Source: Cyanobacteria bacterium SBLK (GTDB lineage: Bacteria > Cyanobacteriota > Cyanobacteriia > Cyanobacteriales > Spirulinaceae). Taken from it: a DNA stretch of 64,000 nt. Numbering within the stretch: the first letter of the stretch is position 1; each line of letters opens with the position of its first letter. The notes beneath the pieces are model-generated. The model made no database searches and was not told where the DNA came from. It saw only the letters and a list, made by a program, of their open reading frames with translations. The position numbers were made by a program, and so were the translations under genes. This document shows positions 47,001-55,568 of the stretch, in pieces. The stretch is from assembly GCA_017746715.1 (NCBI GenBank), contig JAGHZQ010000035.1, positions 1 through 64,000 on the forward strand, read 5' to 3'.

Positions 47001-49812
47001 ACTTTTAGATCGTTTTCCATCTAAGGAAAATGAGAGTAAATTACAACTCATTTTTAATGTTTTTATCCGTCCCTTCAATGAGCATGGTAAATTCAGCCTT
47101 GTCCCTTTATTAAGAGGATTCCAATCTGGGTTGGATACAGGGGATTTTGAATTTGCATGTTATTGTGCCCAGAATTATTGCAATCACCTTTTCTTTCTTG
47201 GACACAATCTTGGAGAAATTAAAGAACTACAAAAACCCTATCAAGATTTGATTACAAAATTGAAAGTTGAAGTTGCAATAGATTTTGTAGGAATTTGGCG
47301 ACAACTTGTATTAAACATATTAGGAGAAGCTAAAGAAATAGATCGTTTGATTGGAGATAGTTTTGATGAAGTAGAAAAACTTCCTCAATTCCAAGAATCC
47401 AATAATTTTATGTTACTCTTTTCTGTTCATGTTACCAAATCGATATTGTTATATTTGTTAGAAAATCATGTGGAATCTCTAAAAGAATCTACTTTTGCTG
47501 CGAAGTATGTTGATGGAGAATTAGCTGGACTACTGGTCTCATCACACAAGTTTTATTATGCTTTAGCCTCTGTTTCCATTTATTCTGAAGGCAATCATCA
47601 AGCACGAGATTTGGCAATTGTGGAATCCAATCAAGATGTCTTACAACGGTGGGCAAAACGCGCGCCGATGAACTTTCAACATAAGGCTGACTTAGTGCAA
47701 GCAGAGTATTATCGAGTATTGGATCGCCCTTACGAGGCAATGGAACTGTACGATCGCGCCATTATCGGAGCGAAAGAAAATGAATATACTCACGAAGAAG
47801 CCCTTGCCAACGAACTCGCCGCTAAATTTTACCTCAGCCGGGGTCAAGAAAGAATTGCGAGTGGCTATATGCAAGACGCCTACTACTGCTACGCCAGATG
47901 GGGAGCAAAAGCTAAAACCGACCTCCTCGAACAAAACTATCCAGAACTCCTCGCTCCCATTCTCGATCGGCCCCAAGGCGAAACGCTAACCGAGATGACG
48001 GTGCAAACCTTCACCAGCACGTCAACAGAAACTTCCGCAACCCTCGATTTAGGCACTGTCATTAAGGCCTCTCAAGCTCTCGCCGGAGAAATCCAACTGG
48101 ATCGACTCCTCGAACAACTGATAAATATTGCAATTGAAAATGCAGGCGCACAAAAAGGGATTTTAATCCTCGATCGCGACAATAACTGGGTCATTGAGGC
48201 ACAACAAACCCTCAACAGCCAACAAACCTCCATCCTGCAATCGCTCCCCATCGACTCCCCAGACTCCCATCTCTCCCCTGCTATCGTCAACTCGGTCATT
48301 CACCACCAACAAACTATCGTCTTAAACGATGCTGTTAACGAAGGAAAATATACCCGCGACCCTTATATTATTGCCAACCAACCCAAATCCGTCCTCTGTA
48401 CTCCCCTCATCAATCAAGGTAAATTAAGTGGCATCCTCTACCTCGAAAATAATTCGACTGCGAATGTTTTTACGAGAGATCCCGTGGAACTCCTGCAAAC
48501 CCTATCCGCCCAAGCCGCCATTGCGATCGAAAACGCCCGTCTCTACGACCAACTCGAAGAATACAATCGCACCCTAGAACAAAAAGTTAAAGAGCGTACC
48601 GCCGAACTCTCCCACACCGTCGAAGTCCTCGAAAAAACCCAAGCCGAACTCAAACTCGAAAACGCCCTCCTCAAAAGCGACGAACAAGCCGATGCTTTCG
48701 ACTATCAAATTGGGGGGAGCTTAAACATCAACGCCCCCACCTACGTCGTCCGTTCCGCCGATCGCCACCTCTACCAAGCCATGCGTCAGGGTCAGTTCTG
48801 CTACACCTTCAACGCCCGACAAATGGGCAAATCCAGCCTCATGGTTCGCATCATGAACGAATTGCGAAAAGAAGGTTATCGCTGCATCTCCATCGACCTC
48901 ACGGGAGTCGGAGGCGAAAATACCACCGCCGACCAATGGTATAAAGGCATTGCTGTAGAAATGTGGCGAAAATTCAAATTGCTGCGAAAATTCAAACTTA
49001 CCCCTTGGTGGAAAGAATTGAACGACATTCCTGCCCCCCAACGCTTGAAGCAATTTATCGAAGAAGTAATCCTCACTCAAATTACAAAAGAAGACAGCGA
49101 CGAACCCGCCAAAATCGTTATCTTTGTAGATGAAATCGACTGCTGTTTAAGTTTGGATTTCCCCGTCAATGACTTTTTTGCGCTCATTCGTTCCTGCTAT
49201 AACCAACGGGCGATCGATCCCATTTACGATCGCCTGACCTTTGCCCTCTTTGGAGCCGCCATCCCTTCCACCCTGATCACCGATCCTCTGAAAACCCCCT
49301 TTAATATTGGTCGTCCCATCCACCTCGAAGGCTTCAAAGTCAACGAAGCGCAACCCCTCCTCTACGGCTTAACCGTTAATAATCCCCAAACCATTCTCAA
49401 AGCCATTATCGATTGGACGGGGGGACAGCCCTTCCTCACCCAAAAGGTTTGTTCCTTGATTCGCAACGCCAAAACGGAAATTCCCATGAACGGCGAAGAG
49501 CAATGGATCGCAGATTTGGTGGAAGAAAACATCCTGAAGAATTGGGAAGCTAAAGACGACCCGGAACATTTAAAAACCGTGCGCGATCGCGTTCTCAAAA
49601 GCGATCGCCGTCAAGAATTACTGGGGATTTATCAACAAATCATCCTTGAAGGAGAAGCCTCAGCTACCTATAGCGAAACCGAAAAAGAATTGTTGCTGTC
49701 GGGTTTGGCCATCGCTCGCGAAGGGAAACTGAGAGTCAATAATCGCATTTATCAATCGATTTTCGATCGCCAGTGGTTGGATCGGCAACAATCGACGCAA
49801 AATTCTCAATAA
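44029..49812 (+). CDS. giant Ser/Thr kinase-AAA-GAF protein with a second C-terminal AAA-like domain
   Basis: I use the ATG at 44029 (1927 aa); TTG at 44020 adds three residues. Domains in order: Ser/Thr kinase (about 1-280; HKDIKPANI, DFSIS, SPEQTGRMNRG); AAA/NTPase (about 300-680; GFSGIGKTAV, then IFLDDLQWAD) with the typical RGYFIKGKFDQFNRNIPFSA block; a helical TPR-like middle (about 700-1320); GAF (about 1345-1500); coiled coil (about 1510-1555; EQKVKERTAELSHTVE); and a last AAA-like domain (about 1560-1905; FNARQMGKSSLMVRIMNEL, then IVIFVDEIDCCL). Common cyanobacterial relatives (PknB-AAA-GAF) end in a histidine kinase; here that part is replaced by an AAA-like domain usually seen in stand-alone cyanobacterial proteins. 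Signal and targets are unknown. Confidence 0.9.
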   Translation: MKLANYHETNTIYTGSRTRVYRAVHEGERQSVIIKVLRNPNPSFNELVRFRNQYVITCHLEHPTIVCPLALERCSNGYALVMSDEGAISLSDYWQQSPRDLKEFLKIAIQITESLHYLIQQRIIHKDIKPANILIHPHTKQIGLIDFSISSLLPKEQKQLTKPSFLEGTLAYISPEQTGRMNRGLDYRTDFYSLGVTFFELLTGKLPFESNDAMELIHCHIARKVTFLQTGDREKIPEMLRAIVLKLMAKNAENRYQSALGLHSDLEECLQQLETTGEITSFELGARDVCDRFLIPEKLYGREVEVQTLLDAFVRVASPEKNPIAESAEFSRDREECKGKSELVLVAGFSGIGKTAVVNEVHKPIVKQRGYFIKGKFDQFNRNIPFSAFVQAFRDLIEQLLEESDTELAVWKAKILEALGENGQVIIDAIPSLERIVDKQPPVPELSGNAALNRFNLVFGNFLRVFATREHPLVIFLDDLQWADSASLNLLNLLIGESETSYLLVLGAYRDNEVFPTHPLLLTLTELEKTQAIISTITLQPLTFHHINQLVAETLSCGQELARPLTELVTQKTRGNPFFTTQFLQGLYEDKLITFNRNLGYWECDLIKVRDVALTDDVVQFMVGRLQKLPEATQRALRLAACIGNQFELETLATICEKSQEEVAINLWSALQEGLILPISEAYKFFQGSIEETKDKSIIVSYRFLHDRVQQASYSLIREEDKQETHRVIGDLLLNNTPKEELELNIFNIANQLNMGRATITQPEEKEKFAELNLLAALKAKTSAAYEAALEYCCSGLDCLIPENWNNRYQLTLDIHLLAIELESLNTHFEKSEKLANETLKFTKNLLDRIAVYQMKIQSHIIQNDLLLAINTGLETLKLLDRDLLDSVNLEIDNLEIPNLESLSTFKKLNNPAKFAEVKLLATLLSPTYFIQPNLYPKVALAIIQSSVEDGYSSLSSIGYGFGAILFLKPEYIGQSSYIEKSYRAGQLSLRLLDRFPSKENESKLQLIFNVFIRPFNEHGKFSLVPLLRGFQSGLDTGDFEFACYCAQNYCNHLFFLGHNLGEIKELQKPYQDLITKLKVEVAIDFVGIWRQLVLNILGEAKEIDRLIGDSFDEVEKLPQFQESNNFMLLFSVHVTKSILLYLLENHVESLKESTFAAKYVDGELAGLLVSSHKFYYALASVSIYSEGNHQARDLAIVESNQDVLQRWAKRAPMNFQHKADLVQAEYYRVLDRPYEAMELYDRAIIGAKENEYTHEEALANELAAKFYLSRGQERIASGYMQDAYYCYARWGAKAKTDLLEQNYPELLAPILDRPQGETLTEMTVQTFTSTSTETSATLDLGTVIKASQALAGEIQLDRLLEQLINIAIENAGAQKGILILDRDNNWVIEAQQTLNSQQTSILQSLPIDSPDSHLSPAIVNSVIHHQQTIVLNDAVNEGKYTRDPYIIANQPKSVLCTPLINQGKLSGILYLENNSTANVFTRDPVELLQTLSAQAAIAIENARLYDQLEEYNRTLEQKVKERTAELSHTVEVLEKTQAELKLENALLKSDEQADAFDYQIGGSLNINAPTYVVRSADRHLYQAMRQGQFCYTFNARQMGKSSLMVRIMNELRKEGYRCISIDLTGVGGENTTADQWYKGIAVEMWRKFKLLRKFKLTPWWKELNDIPAPQRLKQFIEEVILTQITKEDSDEPAKIVIFVDEIDCCLSLDFPVNDFFALIRSCYNQRAIDPIYDRLTFALFGAAIPSTLITDPLKTPFNIGRPIHLEGFKVNEAQPLLYGLTVNNPQTILKAIIDWTGGQPFLTQKVCSLIRNAKTEIPMNGEEQWIADLVEENILKNWEAKDDPEHLKTVRDRVLKSDRRQELLGIYQQIILEGEASATYSETEKELLLSGLAIAREGKLRVNNRIYQSIFDRQWLDRQQSTQNSQ

Positions 49813-49914
49813 GCGATCGTATCACCCGACATTCACGATCTTACTTTCGAGTCTTACCGTCGCGATCGCCAATCGTGTATCCTAGCAAACATTATTATTC
49901 TCAATATTAATTCC

Positions 49915-50250
49915 GTGTTAGAAGCCTTTGTCTTTGCCACGATCTTGTGCGGCTTTTTCGGCATCTTTCTGAAAAAGAACCTGTTAATGAAAATTGTCTC
50001 GATGGACGTGATGAGTACGGGAGCGATTGCCTATTACGTCCTGATCGCGTCGCGAGATGGTTTCTTGACTCCCATTCTCTCAGATAGCGGTGCGGAGGTC
50101 GCTTATGCCGATCCCGTTCCTCAAGGGGCTATCTTAACCGCGATCGTTATCGGTCTTTCCATTCAAGCCTTAATGTTAGTGGGAGTGATGAAACTCTCCC
50201 GCGATCATCCCACCCTAGACACTCGCGAAATCGAGCAAGATAATACATGA
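49915..50250 (+). CDS. mrpC: Mrp antiporter subunit C (MrpC/MnhC-like)
   Basis: The 111-aa protein begins with a GTG at 49915 and has three membrane helices, as do MrpC and NuoK: FATILCGFFGIFLKKNLLMK, MDVMSTGAIAYYVLIAS and AILTAIVIGLSIQALMLVGV. The Na+(K+)/H+ antiporter Mrp is a membrane complex related to respiratory complex I. Its stop overlaps the next start by ATGA. It opens an eight-gene operon. Confidence 0.88.
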   Translation: MLEAFVFATILCGFFGIFLKKNLLMKIVSMDVMSTGAIAYYVLIASRDGFLTPILSDSGAEVAYADPVPQGAILTAIVIGLSIQALMLVGVMKLSRDHPTLDTREIEQDNT

Positions 50251-51734
50251 ATACGATAACGATCGCTTGGATTGCCCTACCTTTTTTTGTCGGGTTTCTC
50301 ATTTATCTTTTGCCTCGACTGGATCGCTATTTGGCAATTTTGGCGACTTTAGGTTCGATTGGCTATTGCTTCTGGATCTTTTATCAAGAGCCGTCTCTCT
50401 TTGTCGATTTAATCGATAATTTCGGTACGACCTTTCTTTCTCTCACTTTGCTGGATAATTTCGGCGTAACCTTAGAAGTCGATACCACCAGTATCTTTTT
50501 TATCCTGACTAATGCGATCGTCACGACGGCTGTAGTGATTTACTGCTGGGATACCGATAAAACGGCCTTTTTTTACAGCCAAATTATTATTTTGCACGGG
50601 AGCGTTAATTCGGCTTTTATCTGTTCGGATTTTATTAGCCTGTATGTTGCCTTAGAAGTCATTAGTATCGCTGCTTTCCTTGCCATTGCCTATCCCCGCA
50701 GCGATCGTACCATGTGGGTTGCGTTGCGCTACCTGTTTATCAGCAACGTGGCCATGCTCTTCTATCTCATTGGTGCGGTGCTGGTGTACAAAGCCAATCA
50801 TTCTTTTGTCTTTACCGGATTGCCCGCAGCCCCTCCCGAAGCCCTTGCCCTGATCTTTCTGGGACTTTTAATTAAAGGGGGAGTCTTTATTTCGGGCTGT
50901 TGGCTGCCCTTGACCCACTCCGAATCGGAAACCCCCGTTTCTGCTATGCTTTCCGGGGTCGCGGTCAAAAGTGGCATTTTTCCCCTCCTGCGCTGCGCGG
51001 TCGTGTTAGAAGAAGTGAATCCGATTATCCGCTTCTTTGGCGTGGCGAGCGCCATCTTGGGGGTCTTCTATTGCATTTTTGAAAAAGATACCAAACGCAC
51101 CTTGGCATTTTCCACCATTTCCCAACTGGGTTTTATCTTGGCTGCACCAGAAGTAGGCGGATTTTATGCTCTCACGCACGGTTTGGTTAAAAGCGCGCTC
51201 TTTTTAATTGCCGGTAATTTACCCAGCCGCAAATTTTCAGACTTGCAACAACAGCCAATGACAACGCCATTTTGGCTGGCTCTGGCGATCGCGAGTTTCT
51301 CCATCTCCGGTTTTCCCTTACTCTCGGGTTTTGGAGCCAAGGTTCTGACCATGAAAAATCTTCTGCCTTGGCAAGCGATCGGCATGAATGTTGCAGCCTT
51401 GGGAACGGCGATCGTCTATGCTAAATTTATCTTTTTACCCCATCAAAACCAAGGCGAAGGGAAACAAGGGAGACGGGGTTTTTGGATTGCCATTACTTTT
51501 CTTTTAATGGGATTGATTGCGGCGAACATTGCCTATTACGATGCTTATAATATTGCCAATATTGTCAAACCCCTCGCCACGATCGCCCTGGGTTGGCTGG
51601 TTTATTGGTTTGGGTTGAGGCGGTTGACCCTGCAATTGCCTCGAGAGATCGAGCAATTCAACAACTTAGTCGGGTTGATGAGCCTAATCTTAATCGTCCT
51701 CTTTTGGATGGGATTTGCATGGTTGGACGTTTAA
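50247..51734 (+). CDS. mrpD1: Mrp antiporter proton-conducting subunit D, copy 1 (NdhD-like)
   Basis: The 495-aa, 14-helix protein belongs to the complex I NuoL/M/N-type antiporter family: LYVALEVISIAAFLAIAYPR (with the conserved Glu), LIKGGVFISGCWLPLTHSES (with the conserved Lys), ISGFPLLSGFGAKVLTM. It overlaps mrpC by four bases. A second, similar gene follows 51 bases later. In cyanobacteria this pair corresponds to the NdhD5/NdhD6-type proteins of the Mrp complex. Proton or Na+ translocation is inferred from the family. Confidence 0.9.
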   Translation: MNTITIAWIALPFFVGFLIYLLPRLDRYLAILATLGSIGYCFWIFYQEPSLFVDLIDNFGTTFLSLTLLDNFGVTLEVDTTSIFFILTNAIVTTAVVIYCWDTDKTAFFYSQIIILHGSVNSAFICSDFISLYVALEVISIAAFLAIAYPRSDRTMWVALRYLFISNVAMLFYLIGAVLVYKANHSFVFTGLPAAPPEALALIFLGLLIKGGVFISGCWLPLTHSESETPVSAMLSGVAVKSGIFPLLRCAVVLEEVNPIIRFFGVASAILGVFYCIFEKDTKRTLAFSTISQLGFILAAPEVGGFYALTHGLVKSALFLIAGNLPSRKFSDLQQQPMTTPFWLALAIASFSISGFPLLSGFGAKVLTMKNLLPWQAIGMNVAALGTAIVYAKFIFLPHQNQGEGKQGRRGFWIAITFLLMGLIAANIAYYDAYNIANIVKPLATIALGWLVYWFGLRRLTLQLPREIEQFNNLVGLMSLILIVLFWMGFAWLDV

Positions 51735-51785
51735 TTTTACGCTGAATAAGCGGTTAATGTGGGGGATCCCAAAGCAAAATCATAC

Positions 51786-53231
51786 ATGAATACAATTACG
51801 ATCGCTTGGATTGCCCTACCCTTTTTTGTCGGTTTTCTCATTTATCTTCTGCCCCGACTGGATCGTTATTTGTCGCTTTTAACGACATTAACATCCGTTG
51901 GTTATGGGTTTTGGCTCTGTTTCCGCGATCCCTTCACCCTCACTCTCCTCGATAATTTTGGCGTAACCTTAGAGGCCGATACGGCAAGCGGCTTTTTTAT
52001 CCTAACCAATGCCCTCGTGACGACGGCAGTTGTTATTTATTGTTGGGATACCGATAAAAATGCCTTTTTTTATACCCAGATCGTCATTCTCTACGGCACC
52101 GTCAATGCGACCTTTATCTGTTCGGATTTTGTCAGCTTGTACGTTGCCCTAGAAGTGCTGAGTATTGCGGCCTTCCTTGCCATTGCTTATCCTCGCAGCG
52201 ATCGCACCATTTGGGTGGCCTTGCGCTATCTCTTCATCAGCAACGTGGCCATGCTCTTTTTCCTCATCGGCGCGGTGCTGGTCTATCAAGCCAATCACTC
52301 TTTTGCCTTTGCGGGCCTGCGAGCCGCGCCGCCGGAAGCTCTGGCTCTCATTTTTATCGGGCTTTTAATCAAAGGTGGCGTATTTGTTTCTGGGTTGTGG
52401 TTGCCCCTCACTCACGCCGAATCCGATACCCCCGTCTCGGCGATGCTCTCCGGGGTTGCGGTCAAAAGCGGCATTTTTCCCTTGCTGCGCTGCGCCATCG
52501 TCGTCCCCGAGATCGACCCCGTCGTCCGCATCTTTGGGGTCTGTACGGCGCTTCTGGGAGTGTTTTACGCCGTTTTTGAAAAGGATGCCAAGCGAATGCT
52601 GGCCTTTCATACCGTGTCCCAATTGGGGTTTATCCTCGCCGCGCCGGAAGTGGGAGGGTTTTATGCCCTAACTCACGGACTCGTTAAAGCCGCTCTATTT
52701 TTATGCGTGGGGACTTTACCCACGCGCAACCTTAAAGACCTACAAAAACAAGCCATTGCTACCCCATTGTGGATTGCCCTGGCGATCGCCAGTTTTTCCA
52801 TTTCCGGTTTTCCGCTCTTGTCTGGTTTTGGCGCTAAGGTGTTAACCATGAAAAATCTCCTGCCCTGGCAAGTGATTGGCATGAATATTGCGGCATTGGG
52901 AACGGCCATTTCTTTTGCCAAATTTATCTTTATTCCCCATCGAAGAGACATTGAAACGAAAAAAAGCCGGCCGGGTTTTTGGATAGCGGTCACAATCCTC
53001 CTTTTGGGGTTGGTCGCGGCCAATGTTGCCTACTATAATGCCTATAATTTGGCAAATACGGTCAAACCCTTGGCCACGATCGCGCTGGGTTGGCTGGCCT
53101 ACTGGTCGATTTTTAAACGATTGAACGTCAAATGGCCGCGAGTCGCCGAGCAATTCGATCACTTGATTGGGGGGATGAGCTTGGTTTTAATAGTTTTATT
53201 TTGGATGGGGTTTGCGTGGTTGGACATTTAA
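51786..53231 (+). CDS. mrpD2: Mrp antiporter proton-conducting subunit D, copy 2 (NdhD-like)
   Basis: I take the ATG at 51786 (481 aa), because the sequence MNTITIAWIALPFFVGFLIY is then identical to the start of copy 1. A GTG at 51759 would add nine residues. Most of the length is closely similar to copy 1, including the Glu and Lys blocks LYVALEVLSIAAFLAIAYPR and LIKGGVFVSGLWLPLTHAES. The first 28 codons are nearly identical at DNA level too, which suggests recent gene conversion or duplication. The two copies probably act as two channels, like NuoL and NuoM/N. The gene overlaps mrpE by 16 bases. Confidence 0.9.
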   Translation: MNTITIAWIALPFFVGFLIYLLPRLDRYLSLLTTLTSVGYGFWLCFRDPFTLTLLDNFGVTLEADTASGFFILTNALVTTAVVIYCWDTDKNAFFYTQIVILYGTVNATFICSDFVSLYVALEVLSIAAFLAIAYPRSDRTIWVALRYLFISNVAMLFFLIGAVLVYQANHSFAFAGLRAAPPEALALIFIGLLIKGGVFVSGLWLPLTHAESDTPVSAMLSGVAVKSGIFPLLRCAIVVPEIDPVVRIFGVCTALLGVFYAVFEKDAKRMLAFHTVSQLGFILAAPEVGGFYALTHGLVKAALFLCVGTLPTRNLKDLQKQAIATPLWIALAIASFSISGFPLLSGFGAKVLTMKNLLPWQVIGMNIAALGTAISFAKFIFIPHRRDIETKKSRPGFWIAVTILLLGLVAANVAYYNAYNLANTVKPLATIALGWLAYWSIFKRLNVKWPRVAEQFDHLIGGMSLVLIVLFWMGFAWLDI

Positions 53232-53599
53232 TTTTGCGCCTGACAATTTGGTTTTTGCTCACGGCCAATCTCAGCTGGCCGAATATTGCTATTGGCGTTG
53301 CGATTGCCCTGATTATCCCCCGCAATTCTACCAACCCAGAACGATTAAAAGAGTGGCTTTCGGTTTCGGGCAAACTTCTCTGGGCGCTTCCCATTGCTTA
53401 TATTGAAGCCTTCGAACTTATTTTTCGCCCTCATAACGAAGAAGAAATCGTTTTGGAACAAGTGGCCAAAGCGCGATCGCATCGTCTCGTATTTTTGGAT
53501 ATTTTGTTGATTACCTTTACCCCGAAAACAATTGTGGTGAGATATCGCGAAGAAGGATGGTATGAAGTGCATCGCGTCGTGCGGAGGAAAAAGAAATGA
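53216..53599 (+). CDS. mrpE: Mrp antiporter subunit E
   Basis: The GTG at 53216 with GGATGGGG upstream gives 127 aa and overlaps the mrpD2 stop. One or two N-terminal helices (LILRLTIWFLLTANLSWPNI) are followed by a cytoplasmic domain with LVFLDILLITFTPKTIVVRY, typical of MrpE. The longer frame from 53132 adds residues overlapping mrpD2 and was rejected. Confidence 0.88.
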   Translation: MVGHLILRLTIWFLLTANLSWPNIAIGVAIALIIPRNSTNPERLKEWLSVSGKLLWALPIAYIEAFELIFRPHNEEEIVLEQVAKARSHRLVFLDILLITFTPKTIVVRYREEGWYEVHRVVRRKKK

Positions 53600-53859
53600 A
53601 TGGATTATTAATTGCCATGATTCTTTCTCTCCTCATCCCCATCTACGATGCTTGGAAGAATGAGAATATCTGGCAAAAAATGCTTGCCTTTGCCAGCATT
53701 GCCACCAAAACAGCGATTTTAATTTTATTTATCTCGGTTTTGCGGGATGATTGGAGTATCGGTATCGTGGGGGCGATCGTCCTGACAGTGGGTAATGCTG
53801 CTTTAATGTTACTGGCAAATATTATTAAACGAATGAGCGAAACGCGATCGAGATTATGA
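53596..53859 (+). CDS. mrpF: Mrp antiporter subunit F
   Basis: The 87-aa, three-helix protein (MNGLLIAMILSLLIPIYDAW, AILILFISVLRDDWSIGIVG) overlaps mrpE by four bases (ATGA). Length, helices and position between E and G fit MrpF. Confidence 0.85.
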   Translation: MNGLLIAMILSLLIPIYDAWKNENIWQKMLAFASIATKTAILILFISVLRDDWSIGIVGAIVLTVGNAALMLLANIIKRMSETRSRL

Positions 53860-54131
53860 TTGATTTTTTGAGTTATTTTTTTATTGTTATCGGCATTGTC
53901 TTCTGGTTTTGGGGAACCATTCCCCTCATCGGCCCGCGCTCGGTGCTCTTTAAACTCCACAGCCTTTCCGTATCGGATACATTGGGTTCGATGAGCATTC
54001 TCGTGGGTTTGCTGTTGAGAATTCCCAAAGAATGGCCGTTGCTGGTTTTAGCGTTGCTTTGTTTGGCACTTTGGAACACGATGCTGGGTTACGTTCTGGC
54101 GTATTGCTCGAGTGGCGGGGAAGGAAAATGA
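53856..54131 (+). CDS. mrpG: Mrp antiporter subunit G
   Basis: This 91-aa protein has three helices. The family block is FWFWGTIPLIGPRSVLFKLH, followed by SVSDTLGSMSILVGLLLRIP. Both ends overlap neighbours by four bases. Overlaps throughout the operon suggest coupled translation of a fixed complex. Confidence 0.88.
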   Translation: MIDFLSYFFIVIGIVFWFWGTIPLIGPRSVLFKLHSLSVSDTLGSMSILVGLLLRIPKEWPLLVLALLCLALWNTMLGYVLAYCSSGGEGK

Positions 54132-54691
54132 GTGAGGGGGAAATTTATATTTACGCGATCGCTGCCTTGTTGCCCCTGACGGCAATTATGCTAGTGTTGC
54201 AGGTCGATCCCTATAACGCTTTGATCGTGCGGGGCATTCTCGGGGCGATCGCAGCGTTGTTGTATGCGGTTCTCGGGGCGCCCGATGTTGCCCTTACCGA
54301 AGCCCTCGTCGGAACCATGCTGGCGATTACTCTCTACGCCGTGGCGGTGCGATCGTCGATGGTCGTCCGCTTGGGAGTCTCTGCTGGAGAGGAAGACAAC
54401 GAAACTCGCGAAGGGTTGTTAGAAGAATTGCGCGGCATCGTTAACAAGCGCCAGATGCGTCTCGAATTGATCTCTTATGGAGAAGAGGAAGACTTGCATA
54501 CTGCCTTGCACGATAAAGAAATTCACGCCACTTGTATTGCCGAGAAAACCCAAGATGGCAAACCCGTCTATCGCCTGATTATTCGACTGCAACGCCTCTA
54601 TGACATGATGCAATCCGAACTTAAATATCCATCCACGAATATTACTTATCTGTGCAATTTGAACTCAAAAGAACAAGAGGTTAAAAAATGA
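54128..54691 (+). CDS. Mrp antiporter subunit A C-terminal type (DUF4040) protein
   Basis: Read from the ATG at 54128 (187 aa). The first half has three membrane helices with GILGAIAALLYAVLGAPDVA and LTEALVGTMLAITLYAVAV, the part that in bacterial MrpA follows the large NuoL-like domain. The second half is a soluble acidic domain. In cyanobacterial operons MrpA is split, its antiporter half being supplied by the two D-type subunits. The longer frame from 54032 overlaps mrpG and is rejected. Confidence 0.85.
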   Translation: MSEGEIYIYAIAALLPLTAIMLVLQVDPYNALIVRGILGAIAALLYAVLGAPDVALTEALVGTMLAITLYAVAVRSSMVVRLGVSAGEEDNETREGLLEELRGIVNKRQMRLELISYGEEEDLHTALHDKEIHATCIAEKTQDGKPVYRLIIRLQRLYDMMQSELKYPSTNITYLCNLNSKEQEVKK

Positions 54692-55347
54692 AATGGCTTT
54701 ACATTGCGGCGGGAATTGCCTTCTACATTAAAATGCTGATCCTTCCCAATGCAGCACCCGATTTAGATTTTTCCATCGTTGAGGCAGTGGTAGGAGATAG
54801 CGGCGTACCCAGCGCCATCGCGGGGGTTATTTTACGCAATCGCCTCTACGACACGATTTTTGAGGTGGTGGTTTTTACCGTGGCGATCGGGGGGGCCAAA
54901 TTTTTGCTGGCCGATGAAAAGCCCCAAACTCACATTCATCAGTTCAACGATCGCCCTTCCATCGTACTGGCCCGTTTGGGGGCGACAATTACGGCGTTAG
55001 TGGGGATCGAACTGGCCATTCGCGGACATTTAAGTCCGGGGGGCGGTTTTGCGGCGGGGGTAGCTGGCGGTACGGCGATCGGTTTGGTGGCTATTACATC
55101 CTCCCCCGAGTGGATGCAGCATATTTACCATCGCTGGCGCATTGCGACTTGGGAGAAACTCTCGGTACTGGCTTTTATTCTTCTTGCTGTTCTCACTCTA
55201 GTCGGTGTAGAATTACCTCGCGGAGAATTGGGAACTCTGTTTAGCGGCGGTGCCATTCCCTTACTCAATATCCTCGTTGCAATTAAAGTGGCTTTGGGTT
55301 CTTGGGCTGTGGTTTTGGTTTTTATTCACTATCGAGGTTTATTGTAG
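54688..55347 (+). CDS. mrpB: Mrp antiporter subunit B
   Basis: The 219-aa protein has about five helices and the MnhB-domain blocks GVELAIRGHLSPGGGFAAGV and GTLFSGGAIPLLNILVAIKV. It begins with an extra N-terminal helix (MKWLYIAAGIAFYIKMLIL), so it is longer than stand-alone MrpB. It closes the operon. Whole operon order C, D1, D2, E, F, G, A-tail, B agrees with the cyanobacterial Mrp type used in salt, pH or inorganic carbon stress. Confidence 0.88.
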   Translation: MKWLYIAAGIAFYIKMLILPNAAPDLDFSIVEAVVGDSGVPSAIAGVILRNRLYDTIFEVVVFTVAIGGAKFLLADEKPQTHIHQFNDRPSIVLARLGATITALVGIELAIRGHLSPGGGFAAGVAGGTAIGLVAITSSPEWMQHIYHRWRIATWEKLSVLAFILLAVLTLVGVELPRGELGTLFSGGAIPLLNILVAIKVALGSWAVVLVFIHYRGLL

Positions 55348-55568
55348 TAAAAAAGCATTTATTTTGTTGAATTTTCTTGGCAAGGCGATCGCGACGCTAT
55401 ATTTCAAGCCCGAGTTCTTTTTTAACTTCTTCTGCCGCCCTCCGCTCCGCTAAAGGGCAGGGCTTTAAACCCATTTTTTCGGCAAATATAAACCTCTTCA
55501 TCTCCCAATGGGCAAGCGGTAATGGATAATGGATCGTTAACCGTCGAGAATCGAGACTTGAAGAGCCA

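Noticed and set aside
55348..55568. Coding-like scraps on the minus strand between mrpB and clpB
   Set aside because: The frames are interrupted and match nothing I can name; left as intergenic.
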